Assembly: GCF_035582795.1 (NCBI RefSeq)
Contig: NC_134373.1
Location: 29,916,501 to 29,980,500, forward strand
Source of the DNA: Mycteria americana
Lineage: Eukaryota; Chordata; Aves; Ciconiiformes; Ciconiidae
Direction of reading: 5' to 3'
DNA length: 64,000 nt
The notes beneath the pieces are model-generated. The model did not search any database. It was not told where the DNA came from and was given only the letters and a program-made list of their open reading frames with translations. Below are positions 23,077 to 34,700 of this stretch, in pieces; position 1 is the first letter of the stretch, and the number at the start of each line of letters is the position of its first letter. The translations under genes and the position numbers were made by a program.

Positions 23077-25040
23077 GCAACTTCGCGCACAGGTCGCCGC
23101 TGGCGGAGAGCGGGTCTGCCGAGAGCCCTTTCGGTGGAGGGGGGCCGTGTGTGCGGGTGCCTCTTCTGTTCCCCCCGCCGAAAAGAAAGGAGATCCAGCT
23201 CCGCTCTGGCGAAGGGGATGGGGGGTGGGGGTGAGAAGCCGACCGCCGGCCCGCGGAGAGGGCTCGTAAACAGCCTTCAGGGGAACGAGCGGCGGGGGCA
23301 GGTCGGGGGCGGTTTGGGGTCTGTAAAATGTGGTAAAGTCAGCTGAACGCCTGAAACGGATTTTTTTTTTAGTGTGTTTAATATGAAAGTTTGCGTTCCT
23401 GTGCTTTCTAGGCACATGTGCACGTTGCCCTGGTTATGGGCAGGGAAAATGGGTTTGAGCGCTGTCGTTGCATTCCTCTGGTACATTTTTAGTATCTCCC
23501 TCAAGCAGAAGGCTTGTATAATCGCGTGTGTCTATATGCGACAGAGGCTTTCGGTGTACCTGGTGATGGGTTAACTCGTGTATACTGTTGCAGCACCAGC
23601 TGGAAGAGGAATAACGTCTTTTTCCTTTCAAAAATGTCCAAGAGCTAGTTGCTAAAACTAGATAGCTGCCAGTGTAGGTGAAATGTTCCCACCACTTGCC
23701 TATTCAAAGAATATATGTCGTTCAGATGTAAAATATATGTGAATGAACTTTGTGCTGCTATTTATACCTTTCCAGGACTTCAATGTGGCCAAGCTGTTAA
23801 ATATTTTCTATCTCACAGTTAAAAAATATATATATATGATTTGTGTATTACAGAAGTGCTAATGGATCTCAACTGAAGAATAATTGTTAGACTACAGTAT
23901 GCACATACATTTTCTCACCCACGGGGCATTTCTCTTGCCCTGAGCTAAACTCTGTGTTGAATGGTAGGGGGGGTTTGTGAGTGCACATGTTTGCCTGCTT
24001 GTTATTGGCAAGTAACTGCTCTGTAATGTTAGGAGCCACTGGTGTGTTCACACACATGCAGACATTTATGAGCTCGTCACATTGTAAATGTGTGTTGCGG
24101 GAACACGAGAATGAGTTAGATTAGAATTGGTAAAACCATTTTCTTATTAGATATGTATATTGTAGGAAAGTTTTCCAGTTCATTGCCTAAACATAAAATA
24201 TTCAGTATTGTAATCTTATGGATGCCATTTTCTTGACAATGGATTTCTTGCTTCGCTGACCTAAAAAGTTGTTTTTACATATTGGCATGACTCTGGCTTG
24301 CACCATGTTGATAAAATATGATTCTGGGTGATAAGCTTATAAATACGTACATGTGTGTCTATACGTTTCCTGGGCATGTCTATGCTTTATAAACTCAGAA
24401 ATGTAACGGTTGGTCTAATTTTTTGAGATAATTTTGTTGTCATTACAGTTTCTGTGTATTTCTAGATTATGTTCATGTTTTTATTTGTAGTTTTTTTTAA
24501 GTTAGATGAAACATTGAAATACAAATGCATTTTCCTCAACAGCAGAAATGTATTAATATGTTACCTTTTGGTACATTTTCCTTATATTTGCAGTTAAGTT
24601 TGTTTGGAATCAGGGTCACCTACTTAGGGTTTAGTTTGAACTTTTATTTCTTAGTCAGTAACATTTTCCATGAAATGTATTGTTTGTTGCCATGCTTTGC
24701 AATTCTGTTGTCCTGCTAATGTCTAATTTAGGTTGTACATAGCAGTATTGATTGAACACCCTTGCTAAAAATAATTCCAGGGTTGTGTGTATTTACAGTG
24801 TAGCAGCAGGAAAGTTAAGCCTGTACTGTTTTTCTGTGACTAGAATTAATTTGTTATTAGCAGCTACATTTGTAAAACATGAATAAAAGAAAAATCCTGT
24901 AATCTTAGAAGCAATGCTAATTGCTCTATGGAGTGGATGAGCTCTGTATTAATGAACAGAGTTCATGCAGTACTATTTACATGTCATTGCCATTAGCATA
25001 TTTGGAATATATGGTAAGTTAATACCCAGGGTACATCACT

Positions 25041-25115
25041 TTGGCTCTGATCCTGCAGTGACCCTGGTTTGGGCAGAGGGATCTACCTACACAAAACTCA
25101 CTGCAGGAACTGGAG
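25041..25115. repeat. short palindromic MITE-like repeat
   Basis: TCCTGCAGTGA at 25,051-25,061 and its perfect reverse complement TCACTGCAGGA at 25,098-25,108 enclose a 36-base loop containing GGGCAGAGGGATCTACCTAC. The arrangement matches a short hairpin repeat dispersed in bird and turtle genomes, whose consensus starts GGCCTGATCCTGCAGTG and ends with the inverse. It has no coding capacity and is probably a non-autonomous DNA element. Confidence 0.55.
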
Positions 25116-25917
25116 CTCAAACATTGATTCGTAGACACTAGGCCGATGTTTATCATGAGCATTTGCTGCCTGTGAATGTTCTGTATGTTTTGTTGTTAAC
25201 CTTTGTGTTTGTGTGGCATGTCATATAGGCTTCTGCACGTGCAAAGAGCTGCAGGGTTGGTGCCCAGAGTAACAGCCTAATACAATAATGTGTGACGTGA
25301 TTATTTTGTGAAAAAGAGGTTTTTTTTTTTTTAAATTGCTTTCATATCGTAACTTAGCGCTGCTGAAGAGTCCTGATCAGCATTTGGGGGTTCCATCTCA
25401 CTACGGTCTTGTTGTCCTTGGTGGGTTATTTTATGAATGTTTTGTTGAATGTACGTGGAAGTTTGTGCATTGATTTATGCTCGCATATAAAAAGTGGAAT
25501 GCATACTCTACAAGCATGTTCTGGGTAACTGAGTGGAAGTTACAAGTTTGAATATACTGGAGGGGAAGATGTTCAGGATGGTTGACTTAGTTCCGTAAGC
25601 TAACCTGTACGTGGGAAACAAAGACAGAATGGCGTGCTCGTGGCAGTTTAGACCTTTGGACAAGGTAAATGGGTTGGGTTAAGTGTCTTCTGAAAATTAT
25701 GGTGGATTATAAATTCTGTTTTAACTTTTCAGCTGATCAAAACTTAATTGAAACAAATAGTAGGCATGTGCATGCTTTTTTGTTGTCGAAGTCAATGTTA
25801 GATTATTTTTCTTAAATTGATAAATAGCACATTTCTGTGGTCTGTCTTCTTAGGTCTTCATACTACCATTAGTTAGATCCTCTGATAAATCAGGATTCTG
25901 CCTCGTTTTGTCCCATT

Positions 25918-25933
25918 CCCCCCCCCCCCCCCC
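25918..25933. repeat. C16 homopolymer
   Basis: A pure run of 16 C within AT-rich sequence. It is one of three long C tracts on this strand downstream of the island. Confidence 0.85.
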
Positions 25934-26073
25934 AGTTTGGGTTTAAATTTGGTACAAGATCACATGAATCCCATGCCTTCACATGCTGTTTTTGTGTCAC
26001 CTCACTTCTATTCTCACCAATTATAAAAATGGTCAAACAAGAGAATCTTTCAGCAGATGGTTCACTGTGCTTT

Positions 26074-26075
<2 letters not shown>

Positions 26076-26101
<26 letters not shown>
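26076..26101. repeat. T26 homopolymer
   Basis: A pure T run preceded by TTTTC. It could be the poly-A tail of a minus-strand retrocopy, but the sequence on its 3' side (26,102 onward) is not a gene copy I recognise. Confidence 0.8.
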
Positions 26102-26106
<5 letters not shown>

Positions 26107-28716
26107 TACCACACTTTCACTCTGGTGCTGTCACTTTTCATAAAATGGCCAGACAAAATTCTCATGGGTTTTATTGTGCTCCAGCCTAAACAACTGTAAA
26201 AATGGTTTGTGTGTGCATATAACATGGGATTGTTTGTAGTGGCAAGAAAGAACTGTGAAGGTGGAAGAAAAAGGGGAGGGGAGAATGGCCTGCGCAGGAG
26301 ACAAAACCAAAAGAGACGAACAGTGGCCTGGTAATACAACAGCAGGTTTTTGCCATCTGGGCCAGCTGTTCATATATGCTTGTTTGGGAACAGAGGCTGT
26401 TTTTCCTTGAGGACTTGTAATCCACTGAATTAGCAAAAACAATAGTTTTATGGGGGCTTTTGAAAGCCTTTAATTTCTAAAATTTTGCAATTTTCTGGAA
26501 GTTTTCTGCAGTATGTCATAGAATTACGTATCTGCAGGTACATATTTAAAATCTCCATTCTTATTTTGGAGAATTTCAGAATTATTAGAAAACTATTGCT
26601 ATTTGTCACTTACAAAATAAATTACTTCAAGTTTACAGCAGTTAATGTGTTCATAGAAGTTTTATTGACGTGTCGACATACCAGAATTAGATGTCCAGAT
26701 GTAGGTTACAAGAATATGTTTTTTTTATGGTGATCTGTGTTACAGCATACTGAAGTCTGTGCTGATTGTACGCATGATGTCCCAGGACATGCTACAGAAT
26801 ATAACAACTGATAGTCACATAGTTACTCAGGTAGATGAGACGAACAAAACTAGATGAATTTTTGTTTGAAATGTGAGAATTGAACCAGCTTCTCCTTTCT
26901 CAGCTTACGCACCTTCAAAAAAGACTTGGTAGGGTGATGCAATTAGACCTCTCTTGGCACAGTTCTTTGTCTCACACTGCAATTACTTCTTGGACAAGTT
27001 ATAAGGCGACTGTTGGATGATAAATGCAATTCCACTTGCATGGTTTATGAGATACTGCCATCTCTACAGTTACGTGAGGAAGGGGGAAATGGCTAATACC
27101 CATTTAAAAATAAACTGTCTTTTAATTATGAGTGCTTATGATCTGTAATGAAGAATGCTCTGGGAAATATTTTCACTGATTGGGGAATGAAGCGCAGTTG
27201 CTTCTTAAGAGTTTTCAGGCCATCCATAAGATTTAAGAGGAAAAAAATTGATAATCCACTTCCTATGGCATTTGTCTTCTTACATTGCTTTTCTGGCCAT
27301 TCCTTATCTTCTGCAGGGTAACTAGCGGAGAGAATAATGACTGAGTTATTCTGCATGACCAAAAGCCCAAATCTGCAAATGAAAATCAAATGTAGTGCTG
27401 CTGGAGCTTAACGTTTTCATACTTGAATTTTTTAAATTAGAATGGTGTATATCATATTGAAGGAGGATGTATTCAGTTCTCTTATCAACCTGGGATTTAT
27501 ACCTTAAATTAAAAATTGCTAAATATCTGGTATTAAATGCTGAAAACCTTGTTTTAACGTATGCTTTTTTGGGGATGATGTTCCAGTCTGGAGGCCTTAG
27601 TTGCATGTAATTTTGCTATTTTGTTTGATAGTTTTCATAAACTAATTAAAAAACATCATTTAAATGTAAGCTCCCTTTTTTGGTGTTTGTTAGGAGTAAC
27701 AATATAAATTGATTTGGTTTTATCCTGTTAACTGTGTTTGGGTTAAACAAATGATCCTCACTTATTTTGTCTCTAAAAGGATATTAACTTTGAAGACGCT
27801 TGAGTGTACTTTAGCTTTTCCCGAGTCCTTTGGCCAGTTTATTGCATTTGTGTACCAACATCTCTCTACCCTACAAAAAAAAAAAGAAACAAACCCACGG
27901 ACCAAACCCCCAAACAATGTTCTGTGTCTGCAAAAGACAGAAATGAGAAACAAATTGTATCAGGAGTGCACTGAAACTAAGTGTCTGTTGAGTGTAATGA
28001 AAGTTACATAAAAAAATGTTTTCTCAGGTGAGAAAATTATTGTTAGATAAGTCTTACAATTTTTTCAGTTTGTTTTTTTTATGGCATCAGTCAGGCTTAA
28101 AACCAGAAATTGAAACTGTATCTGCAGCAGATAGCTCTCCATATAAACCAAAGCAGCAGCTGGTAAAAGATAAGAGCCTGCTGTGGCTCCTTTGTCTCAG
28201 AGAGATGTGCTAGGAAGAACTCCATACTTTGTCTTGGAAGAAGGTCAACAAGCAAGATTCCTGTGTTTTCTTTTTGCAGTGGAAGGTGATATTTGCAAAA
28301 GAGTTAAGCAAGTGGATTTGATACACGGAAAAAGCTGTGTTTTTAAAATAAGAGATTCAAGTGTGACATACCAGAAACTTGTGCTCCTTCTTGTCTGTGC
28401 CAATAGAGATGCAATGCTGAACTAACTTCCTAGTTAGTTCAGCCTTGAATAGAAATAGAAATGTTGTTAATTCCTCTGTCCTTTAGGTAGATAAATGACC
28501 ACCTTTTCAGTAAGAGCACATAGAAATACACCAGTCAGTGGAAGAATGGTTACTGCTATTAATGCTCTCTGAACTCCCAGGTTAGCACAGTTTTGTCTGA
28601 ATGAACAGGTAATTTCTTGATGATGCTTTGCCTTATATTTTCCTAAGCCAAGTCAAATAGTTGTAAGTTGAAAAACATGTTCATTTTAACTTAAAGCTCT
28701 TATCATAACTGATTTG

Positions 28717-28734
28717 AACAACAACAACAACAAC
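28717..28734. repeat. (ACA)n trinucleotide repeat
   Basis: Six consecutive AAC/ACA units are followed by a short A run. It is a simple repeat with no further context. Confidence 0.75.
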
Positions 28735-31108
28735 AAAAAAGAAATAGGATGTATTTCTCTCCGGACAGAAAAAGATGCTTCCCAGATCTTACAACTGTGA
28801 TTCAATGCTTTTGCTTAAAAAAAAAAGACAAAATAATTTAGGAGGAAAATCACATAGTAAAACTGTGGGTTTGGGTTTTTTCCACTAACCTTGTCAGTGA
28901 ATGCAGAAATGTTTTGGGGAAAAAACCTGCAGTCTTTCCATAAAAAAAATTGGCTTTGGAGAGAGTGAGAATTAACATATGTCACTTTGCATTTGTCTGT
29001 CTTGATACTTGCAACAAGCTTTTAGTGTCATCTGAAAAAGTAATGAGACATATTTTTGTCTTCTGATTGTGTGAATAGGGCTAAACATGACCAGTGCTGA
29101 TGACCAGTGATGTGTTGCATTGTAAGTTGTTTTTTCCCCATATGGATTGTGTATGTGCACTGCATGTGCCAGCTTTGTATTGTGTCTCTAAACTGCATAT
29201 AGCCTCAGTAGTGTTCTTAAAATGTTTTACTGAGTTTATATAGTGCCCCTATTTAGAAAAGATACACTTCAGGAGAAGGGACGTGTATCAATTAGTTTGA
29301 CTACTTAAAAATAAAATTTTATATAACTTGGCATTTGAGTTTTAAGTCACTGGCCTGTAACCTCCAAACTGTGAGCTGCAATTAAGGCTTTCCTTGGAAG
29401 AGGTTCTTGGCTTTTTTTTGGGAGGCAGGCTGCTGTTACGATTGATGCCACAGTCTGTTTTTAGTACTTGAGTGCAAATGAGGCTATGGATGAGTCTTGG
29501 GAATCCTAATCTGCAAGTAATTCCCCATTTACTATGTTTTAGGCTTGTGTGTTGACTCTGTAAGAAGATACCGCATCCTGTTAGCTCATCTGAATGCACC
29601 TGCTTTCTCTGGAGCTGATCTCTAAATGTAATGTTTGGAAGGACCTTTCCAGATGTAACGTCTTTGCAAAAGGGGTTTGAAAGATTAAAATGTGGCTACC
29701 TCTTTAAAAGTGAAGGAATACATCACCTTTGTCTATGTCTGGATGCAGAAGAGGGGAAAGAGGAAAAGGACAGCTGCCCTGCAGTGGTTATAAAACCTGT
29801 AAGGTTTTGGAAAATGTAATTAAAAAGGAAAGGTGAATATGTTTTGTTTGTTTGTTTAATATCAGCAAATCTCATGACCTCATGGGAAGCTTCTGCTGAA
29901 ATAAGTGTGGTACATGCAACCACAGGAGGGGGAAATTGAAATACAGAAGTGGCATTACAATGGAACAAATAGATCAGTCGGCTATATTATGGGGTCATAC
30001 CTCCAAATTATTTGAATATTTTTTGGCTCACTTGTTTTCTGTGAGCTTGAATTAAACTGCTAATTTAGATGTTTCAGTATAGGGCTGATACAGTTACTTC
30101 TAGTCATGCTTCTAGCATCTCTTCTCACGAGATGCATCTATATGTGCAACTAGGTAAGGAGGGACAGAATATTAATGGTGGTAGGAATTTTTTTAGTTTT
30201 TTTACTTTTTCAGCTTTTCACTAATGAATATTTTGCTTCTGTTTTCATTTTATGATATATTAAAATATACCCTATAAGTCAAATTCATAAACCACTCAGT
30301 TTGGAAGTGGCTTGAACTGTTTAAACCTTCAGATGTTCATATTTGGGACTAAGGCAATAATTTAATTTTGAAGATCTTTCTTGGGAAAACTTGTTATTTT
30401 TTGCTTTGCTTTCCTGTGATCTACTTACAATTTTTTTTGGCATCTTCACTTAATAGATTTGCTATTGCTTTAGAGACTTAAAGTATTGGTGATACTGTCT
30501 TTTCCCTTAGCTCCTGGTATAATTTGAGTCCTTTGTTCTGCAGCTCTTGGATCTGCTGAGGGAAGTGACTTGGTGTGAGTGTGTGTCTGGGGAGGGGCAG
30601 AATGCAGTGGATGCTCTCTGGGTTCTGACTTTTCTCAATCCCTCTGCTTGCAGAAACTGGATTATTTTCAAATTTTGCAATAGTTAAGTAAATTTTATTG
30701 AATTGAATAATAAATGTAATAAATATATTAATGAAAATACCTCTGCTTTCAAAAACATGCCACTTAAAAGGCTGAGAGAGATACAATAAGAAAATGAGGC
30801 ATGGGTAACCACTAAGGTTATATACAGTTACACTTAGAACAGAATTTCTCTGTAGAAGGCTAGAAAATAGTCTGAAAATTAACATCTGACAAGAAGTCTT
30901 CTAAGAGGAAATTCCTACAGGAGAACTTAATTCTTGAGATTAATTAAATGAAAGATTAGAAATTCTCTAGATAGCTGTAAGCTATTTAATAAAACTGAAG
31001 TAAGCAATTAAAAGACTCAGTTGTAGTTACAAGCAGAGACATTGCCTCCTTTTTATGATCCTGGTGCTGCCCCCTTCCCCGTTACATGTGTTCTCCCTCC
31101 TTTTACAG

Positions 31109-31198
31109 GAAAACTATATGTGCAGCTCATTAATGCTAGATGTTTTCTGCAGAAGGATTTTCATAAAAAGCATCCCTCTCTGAATAAGGATTATATAG
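31109..31198 (+). other. weak exon-like segment, 90 bp
   Basis: A pyrimidine-rich acceptor (TTCTCCCTCCTTTTACAG) precedes a 90-base open segment ending ATATAG/GTAATA. In the open frame it is a symmetrical phase 1-1 cassette whose translation includes KLYVQLINARCFLQKDF. The opening loosely recalls the first strand of a C2 domain, but 17 residues are not enough to assign one. The surrounding frame stays open for 70 codons, so chance is a serious alternative. Confidence 0.15.
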
Positions 31199-34100
31199 GT
31201 AATAACTTCTTTGGCATTGGAAATGCTTACACAGTCCTGAGAAAACAGAAATAAAAGTGCTTTGCAGGAATTATACTAATGAAAAGTATGTGAGAGAGTA
31301 GCTTGAAAGAGAAACCTGATTATCATCTGAAACTTCAGCTAACATTTAGCCACCTTTGAATATAACTTACATTGCCAATAAAGCTACTTTGTAAAATCTC
31401 TGGTTTCTATTTCTAAGATATATTGATGTAAGCATTTTTCAACCCACCTCTTTACAGTATTTTTTTTCCTATATCTTCCAGACAAACAGATTAATTCTAA
31501 CTGTTCTGGGAAATTATTGTAGTTACTCTGGTATCTGCAAAAGGCATTTTCTACTTAAGTCTTTCATATTCATTCTGAATATATTTTGCATTCTGCTGCA
31601 CCTGGTGTGCTGTGACAATTGTGTGTGCTCTAGCAGTTGTGTACAATGAGCTGGGATGCGTTATATCACCAGAGATCCATCCCTCATCTGAGGGCAGTGT
31701 GTGATAGCAAATCACGTCATCATGTTAGGGAGAAAAACGTGTAACTGCAAATTGGCACTGGATTCCCAAAATTGAGGTAGTTGCCATAGTTCAGCAGAAT
31801 TACTGTGCTATGAGTAAATGGGGAAAAATAGAAAAAAAATGAGTCCTTTTGTGTACCAAGTAGTGCTATTCTAATAATTTTAAGTTGCTTCAAAATAAGT
31901 TACTGGCTACTGAAGTTGTTAGAGAAGAGCACTCTATGATATTTTTTTCTCAGTAGTGTTCATTACTTTCCACTCTAAGTTTTTGAGAAAACAGATGTGG
32001 TCTTCAGTGAAAATAAAGATAGGCTGATACAGAAGTTCTGAAGGTAAACTTCTTAATGCTATTATTTTTCTGCTGTAGACAGAAAGCCACATTCAAAAAA
32101 TCTGCTTTCCAGACTTAAATGACTATAATTAGCGCTCAGAAAAAGCCACAGTAAAACTTTTTCTTTTGTCAATGTATAAATATCCTTATTTTCATAACAT
32201 TTAACATTAAAACATAATCCATTGTCAGACTTTAAAGCAAAACTCTAAAAAGGAAGAGATGCCTTTCCTATCAGCGATTTATTGCATTTATAATAATTCC
32301 TTGTGTCTAAAAAAAAAAAAAAAAAGTTGACTATTATTAAAATAAATTAGTGTTATTTTTGTTGTAGCTTCCAAAGTATGGAAATGGGCTTGAACCCCAC
32401 TTTGGCATGTACAATTAATAGAAAACAAATTGTGCTTTGAAGGCCTAACATTTCTGAAGGTGAGGTAGGATTCCTTGTCCCATAATAGACTCATCTCCTT
32501 ACAGTGTTGGTGCGATATCCAGTTGCCTTGCAAATGCTTTTAAGTGTATTAAGAATGGCATAAAAATGAATGAATGCTTATGAACGAGGGCATTAGGGAC
32601 CCAGATCTCAAGCCTTCAATGCGCTTCCAGCACTTGCAGAGAATGTTTTATAATATATGTATTCCTAATAACTATATTAACTAATGTGCCCTAAAACCAG
32701 TAGGGAAATAGCTTTTCAGAAGTCTATCTGTTTAGTGTCCATAATATAATTAACATACGTTGTACACTTCAGATATATCTGTACACATGCTAAATAAAAT
32801 GTCTTCATACTGGTGTATAGTGGAGAAAAGGATGGAGTGATAACATTTTAAAATCCATATTTTACTATAGAACATATTTGAAGAGTATCCCACAATTTTT
32901 TGAAATAATATTTGAGAAGCAAATACCAGTGTTCATGCTTCCTCTTCAGGAGTGATAAGGAAATGTATTTTGTATATTGTTTTTGTATTAGACTTAATTT
33001 CTGCCAAACAGTGTCGTACATGCTTGCACTTCAAAAAATGTTGAAATGTTCTGTTGACTTCTTGAAACTTTTTTTGGCAATACTATGCTTTCCATTTATT
33101 TTGTCCCTTGTTTAACAGTTTTTGTGTGTGTTTTCAAAAGCACTTCCATTCACCATTCAAGGAATTCAATAGAATTCTAATAGGAACTGCACATAAATAA
33201 CTAGAGAAATCAATGCTTCAATTCAGCCAAGAGTTTTTTGTGACTTCAAAAGCCACAAGAGCATTTATTATTAGAAACGTACAATTGACTTTTCTTGTAT
33301 TATCATTTTGCATAGTGATTTGGTTTTTACCACCACAACAAGATGTTTGACAGTTTCATTTGAAAATGATGTATTTACATTTGGCATTCCAAAACAGTGT
33401 AATTTTTGTCTTTTCTGTGAAGCTCTATTCATGTTAATTTGCATGTTCAGCTCTGTGCAAAGATTGTCAGTGGAATATTCACTGGTGGATTTCTCCTCAA
33501 AGGTAACCAAATGTTAAGCATAGTCTCCTCTGTATTGTAATATTATAATTGTAAAGAAATCTTTAAAGAATGGAGTTGTTGGGTTAATTTTTGTCTGTTC
33601 AACTTGTACAATGTAAAGCATATCCTCTCCTCCGAAGTGCTCAATTTCCTGAGTATAACGAGCACAGAAGTAACCAACCTGCGAAAGCACAGGGTTGTCT
33701 TGGAAGTACTTCCAGCCTTTAGTATTCGCATTACACCTCAGGCCACGTCAGCTGTAACAGTCCTTTTGATCCTGAAGTTTTTAGGTGGGTTATAGAAAGT
33801 GAGATGATCTCGAAAGAGGTTGTTTGAGCACACTAGAAGCTTTATTGATGCTTCTTTTCTTTTGAAACAGCCCGAAGGTGATGTGACATGAAATACAGCA
33901 CTCCCTGTTCGCTAGTGCTTACTGCCTTGTAAGGACCTCTTGAGTGCTGTGGCTTTTGGGCAGCTCTTGTCCGCAGTTTCTGTCAGGTAACAGTACAGTG
34001 TTATCACCTTGAGTGGAAAGCATATGCAGAAGGAAAAAGAGTTTTGTTCTGGTTGTAAGAAGGGTACTCGTAGATTAATAGATTTTTCTGTGTTGATGGT

Positions 34101-34683
34101 TTGTTTTTCACTCTTGCTGATAGTTTGAAAAACAAAGTCAAGTTACCAGCAGGGGCTTTTAGATGGCAATAGCCTTCCCCCACCCTCCCAGTCTCCTAAT
34201 TCCTGCTCACCAGTCAGTCCGGTTCTGTGTGAGGAAGATGAGGTGGCGTTAGGAACTGCTTTGTGGAATTTCATCTTGTGAACCAACTGGTGCTGAGACT
34301 TGCCACCCACCCCTCCAATTACCTCGAGATGCAGACCAGCAGTCCCATCCTCATCTACCTTGTTGCATGAGCAGGTGCTGGTGGTGGATGCATGTTTTGG
34401 CACTTCCCAAGCATTTCAGCTAGGTGGAGAGGTAGGGAAGCATGGCCTGTGTCTAGTCCTTCCCTCTCCTAACATTGGGAATAGAAAGACTACGCAGGTG
34501 AAACTTGCACTGCGCCTTGAGAAAGGTTTTAATGGTGATGAGGAGGAAGAGAGGCAAGGTAGAGCATGTTGAGGAGCAAGACTAGCAACACAGTGTCATA
34601 ACTGCAGTTCCATTAGTGTTCAATGTTGTTGTCACTTGGAATTATATGCATTTAGGATTTGAGTGCTGTCATGGTGTTATCTT

Positions 34684-34700
34684 AAAAAAAAAAAAAAAAA
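34684..34700. repeat. A17 homopolymer
   Basis: A pure A run followed by GATAAAGG. No retrocopied sequence is recognisable upstream. Confidence 0.8.

Larger units (their letters stand above)
21370..23330. promoter_or_regulatory. CpG-island promoter region
   Basis: Sequence turns abruptly GC-rich with dense CpG from about 21,370 and returns to AT-rich by about 23,340. It is the only such block in the window. It contains three CCAAT boxes, a TCTCGCGAGA palindrome, a YY1-type GCCGCCATGTTGG, several GGGCGG/CCGCCC Sp/KLF-type boxes, a run of alternating GC (about 22,714-22,728) and a consensus 5' splice site at 22,877. This is a typical housekeeping or broadly expressed vertebrate promoter. The long open frames here (342, 326 and 296 codons, overlapping on both strands) come from absence of stop codons in GC-rich DNA and are not proposed as proteins. 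Confidence 0.9.
23340..31108. other. AT-rich interval, inferred intron 1 sequence
   Basis: There is no recognisable exon. The sequence is AT-rich with short open frames on both strands. It contains a palindromic repeat at about 25.05 kb and homopolymers near 25.92 and 26.08 kb. Assignment to intron 1 depends on the plus-strand gene model. Confidence 0.45.

Noticed and set aside
22190..23080. 296-codon minus-strand open frame
   Set aside because: Low-complexity Arg/Gly/Ala composition across a GC-rich island. It overlaps other spurious frames.
22289..23269. 326-codon plus-strand open frame
   Set aside because: It starts at GTG, not ATG. Its only in-frame ATG noted (22,871) is followed directly by a splice donor, and the frame runs through the C26 tract. 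It has no domain.
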